Shown here one piece after another: positions 5,840-10,399 of a DNA stretch of 10,399 bases. The DNA comes from Candidatus Stahliibacteriota bacterium. Its GTDB lineage: Bacteria > Hydrothermota > Tepidihabitantia > SM23-42. Below the pieces are notes generated by a model. It saw nothing but the letters and a program-made list of their open reading frames with translations, was not told the DNA's origin and did not search any database. The stretch's first letter is position 1. Each line of letters begins with the position of its first letter. The stretch spans positions 1-10,399 of the forward strand of contig JAUWLY010000071.1 of NCBI GenBank assembly GCA_030613445.1, written 5' to 3'. A program made the translations under genes and the position numbers.

Positions 5840-8584
5840 ATGCTGCAAGCATTAGCTGCAGAGCCCCATAAGACAAAGATCGTCCAAAAATTAGCTTTGC
5901 CAAAATATGACGAGCGCCTGAAATATCTTAAAGACGCGAATTACAATACATTCAACTTAAGGTCAGATAGGGTGATTTTTGACTTAACGAGTAATGGCAC
6001 CTCTGCCATGTCACAGGAACAGTTATCCGGTATCTTTATTGGTGATGAGGCGTATGCCGGCAGCAGAAATTTCATACTCTTAGACGATGTAATGAAAAAG
6101 GTCATAGGACATACTCAGATTATTCCAACCCATAATCTCTTAGGTGCAAGAAAATTAATTGCCAAGGTACTGCATCAAAAAAATGCAAAGATTCTAACTA
6201 ATAGTACACTTGTCGACAATATATTCCATGACAATCAGATGGCATGTGTAAGTATAAAAGAATCGGTTTCGATAAACGAGGTCGAGCCTGCAGGATTCAG
6301 TGCTTCTATTGATATTGAGAAGCTGAAACAAGCCATCAGTGAGTACGAGTCAAGTAATATTGCCTTTATTATGATTGAAACTTGCCCTTCATCCTTTTGT
6401 AGTCAGCCTTTTTCACTGAAAAACCTGAGAGATGTATGCAGCATTGCCAGAGAACACAAAATACTTACTGTATTGGATATTTCTTTTATTGTAGAGAATG
6501 CAGCCTTTATTATTCAATTTGAAACCAGCAATAATGAGAAATCAATTGAAGCATTGGTGAGAGAAATGGTAAATGATGTAGACATAACCATAATGAACGC
6601 AGCTGAGGACTGCCGGTCAAATGTTGGTGGTTTTATAACTACAAGCCTTGAAGATCTTGCTGGCAAATTGAAAAACCAGGTAGTAGTATATGAAGGCTTA
6701 CACACTTATGGCGGAATGGCAGGACGAACTATGGAAGTTGTAGCCAGAGGGTTGCGAGAGATGATCAATGAACAGTCTATTTGTTGGAGGATTACCCAAA
6801 TCGACTACTTGTACCAAAAACTGAGAGAAGACCAGGTACCATGCATTAAAGGCGGCAATGGGATTTATCTCCTTGTAAGGGATTTCTTGCCTCAACTTAA
6901 ACTCAAGGAATATGCAATATTTGCGCTTTCATCTGCGTTATACCTAATCAGTGGAATGAGGACTACAATCGACGCAAAATTTGAAGAACTAATGAATTCA
7001 GCAAAATCCTTAACGCTTGGCTGTGAGATACCGTGGCATTCTTTTACAAATCAGCAGCTGGATTACATTGCAAGAGCTATTGCAAAACTGTATGAAAACA
7101 GAAATAGTGTACAAAGTTTAAGATTATTAACAAAAGGGATATGGACTGACAGCTTCAGGTTCGAACTTGAGGACGAAACCAAACCTCTCTGCCCGATGAT
7201 AGGCGAGCTTGAGGAGCATAATTTTGAACCCTGGAAGATCACAGCTATTGAGCATATTGGTTTTACTGACAGAGAACACAGAATAACAGCTGCAAAGGAA
7301 GCAGGATATAATACATTCTTACTTAAATCTGAAGATATAGGTATTGACGTTTTAACTGATAGTGGAACCTCAGCAATGTCATTTGAACAATGGTCCAGCA
7401 TGTTTATGGCTCATGAAACACCGTATTTCAGTAAGGACTATGAAGAATTCGTTGAGGCAGTCAGAGATGTATTTGGCTATAAACATATACTGGCTACTCA
7501 CCAGGGACGAGCTGCTGAACATATCTGTTCTCAAACACTGATTAAAAATGGAGATTATGTTCCTGGTAATATGTACTTCACCACAACCAAGCTTCATCAG
7601 GAGTTGGCAGGCGGGCAATTCATTGATGCCATTGTTGATGAGGCGCACGACCCGGATAGTACTTTTGAATGGAAGGGGAATATTGATTTAAATAAGATGA
7701 AAGATTTGGTGAAAAAGGTGGGTGCTGACCATATTCCCTATTTGAGTTTTGAAACTTGTGTAAACATGGCAGGTGGGCAACCTGCATCCATGGATAATAT
7801 GCGGGAAGTACGTGATTTCTGTAAGGAACAAAGTATATTAGTACTCTTTGACGCAACCAGATGTGCTGAAAATGCTTACTTTATCAAGAAAAAGGACCCT
7901 CGATACAAGGACCACACAATAAAAGACATTCTTAGGCAGATGATGTCATACGGAGATGGATGTACAGTCAGTAGTAAAAAAGACTGTTTAGTAAATATAT
8001 GTGGGTTTTTTGCTATTAATGATCAAGAAATTTTTGAAAAATCACAGAATTTATTGCGAATTTACGAAGGTACCTACACTACAGGTGGTCTATCATGTCA
8101 GGATTTATCAGCACATACTCAGGGTATGAGAGAGATGTTACATTATGATTATATTCGCGCCCGGGTTGAGCAGACACAATATTTGGGAAATAAGTTAATT
8201 GAAGCTGGCATTCCTATAGTTCGACCACCAGGAGGCCATGCTATTTTTTTGAATGCAAGGAAGTTTTTTGACCATCTGGATCAGGACGAGTATCCTGCTC
8301 AGGTACTTGCTATCGAAATATTTCTTGAGGCAGGCATCAGAACTATGGAACGGGGGAATGTTTCAAAAGGAAGAAATCCTGTTACTGGTGAGAATTATCA
8401 TCCAAAACTTGAGCTCGTAAGAATCACCTTGCCGCGAAGAGTTTACTCCAATTCACATATGGAGTTAATTGTCGAAGCGGTGAAGAATGTACACAGAAGA
8501 CGACATTCTAAAAAAGGCTTGAGATTCGTATACGAACCTAAGGAACTAAGATTCTTCCAGGGTCGTTTTGAATATCTTTCTTGA
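5840..8584 (+). CDS. Tandem-fused tyrosine phenol-lyase-like protein, one unit degenerate
   Basis: The 914 residues are two full-length beta-eliminating lyase units (about 1-435 and 455-914), each near the family length of 456. Numbers in brackets are C. freundii tyrosine phenol-lyase positions recalled from memory. The C-terminal unit keeps R557 (R100), T571 (T124), N642 (N185), D671 and R674 (D214, R217), S711, K713 and PLP lysine K714 (S254, K256, K257), R838 (R381), R861 (R404) and F905 (F448). Threonine, arginine and phenylalanine at 124, 381 and 448 favour tyrosine over tryptophan as substrate. It lacks the tyrosine of DEAYAGS (P528 for Y71) and the loop M288, Y291, R297 (T745, T748, Q754). 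The N-terminal unit is the reverse: E70 and Y72 in GDEAYAGSRNF and Y290, R296 in YGGMAGR remain, but the PLP lysine is E256 and R100, R217, R381 and R404 are L101, F216, D378 and G394. GGAG lies eight bases before the ATG. The gene is more AT-rich than its neighbours. Predicted reaction: L-tyrosine to phenol, pyruvate and ammonia, in the cytoplasm. Confidence 0.92.
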   Translation: MLQALAAEPHKTKIVQKLALPKYDERLKYLKDANYNTFNLRSDRVIFDLTSNGTSAMSQEQLSGIFIGDEAYAGSRNFILLDDVMKKVIGHTQIIPTHNLLGARKLIAKVLHQKNAKILTNSTLVDNIFHDNQMACVSIKESVSINEVEPAGFSASIDIEKLKQAISEYESSNIAFIMIETCPSSFCSQPFSLKNLRDVCSIAREHKILTVLDISFIVENAAFIIQFETSNNEKSIEALVREMVNDVDITIMNAAEDCRSNVGGFITTSLEDLAGKLKNQVVVYEGLHTYGGMAGRTMEVVARGLREMINEQSICWRITQIDYLYQKLREDQVPCIKGGNGIYLLVRDFLPQLKLKEYAIFALSSALYLISGMRTTIDAKFEELMNSAKSLTLGCEIPWHSFTNQQLDYIARAIAKLYENRNSVQSLRLLTKGIWTDSFRFELEDETKPLCPMIGELEEHNFEPWKITAIEHIGFTDREHRITAAKEAGYNTFLLKSEDIGIDVLTDSGTSAMSFEQWSSMFMAHETPYFSKDYEEFVEAVRDVFGYKHILATHQGRAAEHICSQTLIKNGDYVPGNMYFTTTKLHQELAGGQFIDAIVDEAHDPDSTFEWKGNIDLNKMKDLVKKVGADHIPYLSFETCVNMAGGQPASMDNMREVRDFCKEQSILVLFDATRCAENAYFIKKKDPRYKDHTIKDILRQMMSYGDGCTVSSKKDCLVNICGFFAINDQEIFEKSQNLLRIYEGTYTTGGLSCQDLSAHTQGMREMLHYDYIRARVEQTQYLGNKLIEAGIPIVRPPGGHAIFLNARKFFDHLDQDEYPAQVLAIEIFLEAGIRTMERGNVSKGRNPVTGENYHPKLELVRITLPRRVYSNSHMELIVEAVKNVHRRRHSKKGLRFVYEPKELRFFQGRFEYLS

Positions 8585-8638
8585 TTACTATAAAAAGCAA
8601 GAAAACCACTAATCAGTACAGAAAAGCGAAATTTCAGT

Positions 8639-8662
8639 TCATCCATGATAATCCATGGATGA
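8639..8662 (+). promoter_or_regulatory. Inverted repeat upstream of the cyclodeaminase-family gene
   Basis: TCATCCAT (8639-8646) and ATGGATGA (8655-8662) are perfect complements around an eight-base spacer. Within it, ATCCATG occurs twice directly (8641-8647, 8651-8657). It ends nine bases before the GGAGG ribosome site, so it could be an operator or an RNA hairpin that affects translation. No protein family can be assigned to it. Confidence 0.35.
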
Positions 8663-8682
8663 TGTTTCATCGGAGGTGAAAT

Positions 8683-9669
8683 ATGACTAAGCTTTTATCA
8701 AAAAATGATGTAATGAAAGTCCTCGATATGAAGGACACAATTGAAATCCTTGAAAAGGCATTCCATGATCTTGCAACAGAAAAGGCGGTGATGCCACAAC
8801 GAACTCCGATTACTTCACCAGACCATAATGGGCTGGCGCTATTCATGCCAGCCTACCTTAAAGGCATGGGTGCGCTTGGTACCAAGGTTGTGACGGTATA
8901 CAAAAATAATCCTGTAAAGTATAATATGCCCACGGTACTCGGTACGATCATCCTTCTTGAAGAAAAAACCGGTGCGCCGATCGCAGTCATGGATGGTGGA
9001 TATCTTACTGCAATGCGTACAGGTGGTGTTGCTGGACTTGCTACTAAGTTTCTTGCTGTTAAGGATGCGAGAGTTCATACCCTGATCGGTACAGGTGGAA
9101 TGGCAAAGACACATGCTTGGGCAATCAATTGCGTGCGCGACATAGAAAAGCTATACCTTTATTCAATTGATCCAATCGAAAAACGCGAAGCGTTTCGGGA
9201 TTCGCTAAAGGACATAACCGATTGTGAGATTCTTCTGGCAGAAGACCTCGCTCAGGCTGTCGGAGAGGCGAATATCGTAACGATTATCACAAGTGCAAAG
9301 GATCCGATCGTTGATGGAGATTGGTTTAAACCTGGTACACATATTAACGGCATTGGTTCTCATGCTCCAGGTATGAGGGAACTCGATTCGAAAACAGTCG
9401 TAAGGTCCAAAGTGATCTGCGACCTTGTCGATGCCTGTAAGGCAGAAGCAGGGGATTTCATCATCCCGGTGCAGGCTGGCGAATGGAGCTGGGGCAAAGT
9501 GCACGGGTCACTTGGTGATGTCATAGCAGGTGATATCCCGGGACGTGAAAACGACGAGGAAATCACGCTGTTCAAGAGTGTTGGGCTTGCAATCCAGGAT
9601 ATTTCGACAGCATTCCATGTTCATAATAAGGCAACTGAAATGGGGGTTGGATCGGATTTCAAATTCTAA
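8683..9669 (+). CDS. Ornithine cyclodeaminase / mu-crystallin family dehydrogenase
   Basis: The 328-residue product belongs to the NAD(P)-dependent family that includes ornithine cyclodeaminase, archaeal-type alanine dehydrogenase, ketimine reductases and mu-crystallin. Visible features: the N-terminal region with PQRTPI (38-43), a candidate catalytic lysine K68 in GTKVV, MDGGYLTAMRTGG (103-115) with R112, the Rossmann loop GTGGMAKTHA (136-145, without the glutamine often seen in this loop), GSHAPGMRELD (225-235) and the C-terminal FKSVGLAIQDISTA (297-310). Length is typical (320-350). GGAGGTGA six bases before the ATG makes the start clear. It lies 98 bases after the lyase gene on the same strand with no terminator between, so co-transcription is plausible. 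Beside an enzyme expected to yield pyruvate and ammonia, alanine dehydrogenase activity is attractive, but sequence alone does not separate it from ornithine cyclodeaminase. Confidence 0.88.
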   Translation: MTKLLSKNDVMKVLDMKDTIEILEKAFHDLATEKAVMPQRTPITSPDHNGLALFMPAYLKGMGALGTKVVTVYKNNPVKYNMPTVLGTIILLEEKTGAPIAVMDGGYLTAMRTGGVAGLATKFLAVKDARVHTLIGTGGMAKTHAWAINCVRDIEKLYLYSIDPIEKREAFRDSLKDITDCEILLAEDLAQAVGEANIVTIITSAKDPIVDGDWFKPGTHINGIGSHAPGMRELDSKTVVRSKVICDLVDACKAEAGDFIIPVQAGEWSWGKVHGSLGDVIAGDIPGRENDEEITLFKSVGLAIQDISTAFHVHNKATEMGVGSDFKF

Positions 9670-9718
9670 AAAAAAGCGTAGAATAATAGTACTGATCATC
9701 AATTTGCCGAAGATAATA

Positions 9719-9746
9719 TTGACAGCTTTATGAATATGCGTATGAT
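9719..9746 (+). promoter_or_regulatory. Promoter for the receiver-PAS gene
   Basis: TTGACA (9719-9724, perfect) and TATGAT (9741-9746, five of six) are 16 bases apart. Transcription would start near 9753, giving a leader of about 130 bases that contains three hairpins before the response-regulator gene. This is the best sigma-70-like match in the window. Confidence 0.55.
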
Positions 9747-9756
9747 TATGTTATAT

Positions 9757-9866
9757 CATGGGGGTTTCCCCATGTGTCAGCGCGTAACTGACAACTGCGG
9801 TAGCTTACGGATTTTCGGTAGGGTGGATGTGATTATTGACGATTTGACATTGTTGAGTAGAACAAT
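9757..9866 (+). promoter_or_regulatory. Hairpin-rich 5' leader of the receiver-PAS gene
   Basis: Three perfect stems occur in a row: CATGGGG/CCCCATG (9757-9763 with 9768-9774, loop GTTT), TGTCAG/CTGACA (9775-9780 with 9788-9793, loop of seven) and ATTGTT/AACAAT (9849-9854 with 9861-9866, loop of six), the last ending eight bases before the ribosome site. CGGTAG is repeated at 9798 and 9816. GTAA (9784-9787) could alternatively pair with TTAC (9805-9808), which would compete with the second stem. I do not recognise a known riboswitch class. It may be a cis-regulatory RNA or simply structured intergenic DNA. Confidence 0.4.
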
Positions 9867-9884
9867 ACCTTATGGAGGAGGATT

Positions 9885-10399
9885 ATGAAGGCAAAGATAT
9901 TGCTGATAAGCCATGATGATGACCTTATTGAATCAATAAGTAAGGCACTGGAAAAGGAAGGCCACAAAGTTACCTGTCTTGATGTTCCGAGTAGCGCGGC
10001 TACCAAATGCCGGGAAGAGAAGTTCGACCTTGTATTCATCGATGTGTACATTAGAGAGATCGCCTATGATAAGTTAGTGGGCGATGTCAAAAAAGCGTAT
10101 TCAGAGACCGAGATAGTCCTTGTGACCACCTATGCATTTCCCGAAAGCATGGCAAAAGGTCAAGTTCTTGACATCAGTGGGTATTTAATTAAGCCCTTGA
10201 GTGAAACAAAGATCAAGAGTGTTACTGAGCGCGCATTGCGTCAAGGTGAGCTTGCCCGGGAAAACCGGCGCCTCTTACTTACCGTGACTGCGGCGAAGAA
10301 AGAATGGGAAGCCACCGTAGATGCCATTGAAGATCCGATATTCGTGACTGATTTCGACTATACGATATTGCGTGCAAATTTGGCGACCTTCCAGAAATT
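9885..10399 (+). CDS. Response-regulator receiver plus PAS protein, 3' end outside window
   Basis: The frame is open from the ATG at 9885 (GGAGGAGG just upstream) to the window edge, giving 171 residues so far. Residues 1-115 are a CheY-like receiver domain: acidic residues D11-D13 after the first strand, phosphoacceptor D53 in FIDV, T81/T82 after the fourth strand and K103 in LIKP. A helical, charged linker (about 116-142) follows, then EWEATVDAIEDPIFVTDFDY, the start of a PAS sensory domain. Receiver-linker-PAS at the N-terminus is usual for hybrid histidine kinases or for regulators with further output domains. The output domain is beyond the window, so kinase, cyclase or other function cannot be stated. 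It probably has its own promoter and a structured leader. Confidence 0.88.
   Translation, partial: MKAKILLISHDDDLIESISKALEKEGHKVTCLDVPSSAATKCREEKFDLVFIDVYIREIAYDKLVGDVKKAYSETEIVLVTTYAFPESMAKGQVLDISGYLIKPLSETKIKSVTERALRQGELARENRRLLLTVTAAKKEWEATVDAIEDPIFVTDFDYTILRANLATFQK

Noticed and set aside
5663..5848. Minus-strand 61-codon frame in the divergent intergenic region
   Set aside because: It spans the promoters of both flanking genes, has no ribosome site, and its product shows no family feature.
5817..5855. A 12-codon reading frame (MSKKENLLCCKH) overlapping the lyase start, considered as a TnaC-like leader peptide
   Set aside because: It has no tryptophan or tyrosine and no convincing ribosome site, and its AAAAAGGAG is simply the lyase gene's own ribosome site.
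6000..7200. The N-terminal lyase unit as a decaying pseudogene fused by read-through
   Set aside because: The frame is open through both units, the unit is full length, and retained residues cluster at positions expected to act in trans. This argues for selection.
8839..9575. Antisense frames within the cyclodeaminase-family gene
   Set aside because: They mirror a gene whose motifs are clear along its whole length and have no start signals of their own.
9844..9871. A second TTGACA (9844-9849) as promoter of the receiver-PAS gene
   Set aside because: The sequence 16-17 bases downstream (TACCTT/ACCTTA) is a poor -10 and would place initiation at the ribosome site. The pair at 9719-9746 is much better.

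Overview
The window is bacterial. It has strong Shine-Dalgarno sites, sigma-70-like promoters, a transcription-repair coupling factor and a response-regulator gene. The taxon cannot be fixed from this sequence. The dispersed GC-rich hairpin repeats, the compact Mfd and the receiver-PAS gene would suit an uncultured candidate-phylum bacterium with a fermentative, amino-acid-using metabolism, but that is only an impression.

Layout: bases 1-700 are rich in short repeats (three copies of one hairpin family, one of a second) and hold one small two-helix membrane protein gene (166-504, minus). Three minus-strand genes follow, transcribed in the order hisC-like aminotransferase (4581-5666), phosphate butyryltransferase-like (3559-4470), mfd (699-3518), and look like one transcription unit. 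From a divergent intergenic region (5667-5839) the plus strand carries a 914-residue beta-eliminating lyase (5840-8584), then an ornithine cyclodeaminase/alanine dehydrogenase-family gene (8683-9669). After a promoter and a hairpin-rich leader comes a receiver-PAS protein gene that runs off the window (9885-10399).

The standout is the 914-residue lyase. It is two full-length tyrosine phenol-lyase-like units in one chain, and they have decayed in a complementary way. The C-terminal unit keeps the PLP lysine, the cofactor and carboxylate anchors and the phenol-pocket residues, but has lost the tyrosine and loop residues that a neighbouring subunit normally supplies. The N-terminal unit has lost the PLP lysine and most anchors but keeps that tyrosine and loop. 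The simplest reading is a single-chain pseudo-heterodimer with one composite active site. Its products (pyruvate and ammonia, if it acts as a tyrosine phenol-lyase) could feed the neighbouring dehydrogenase-like enzyme.

Assignments rest on reading motifs and on family sequences recalled from memory. No database search was run.
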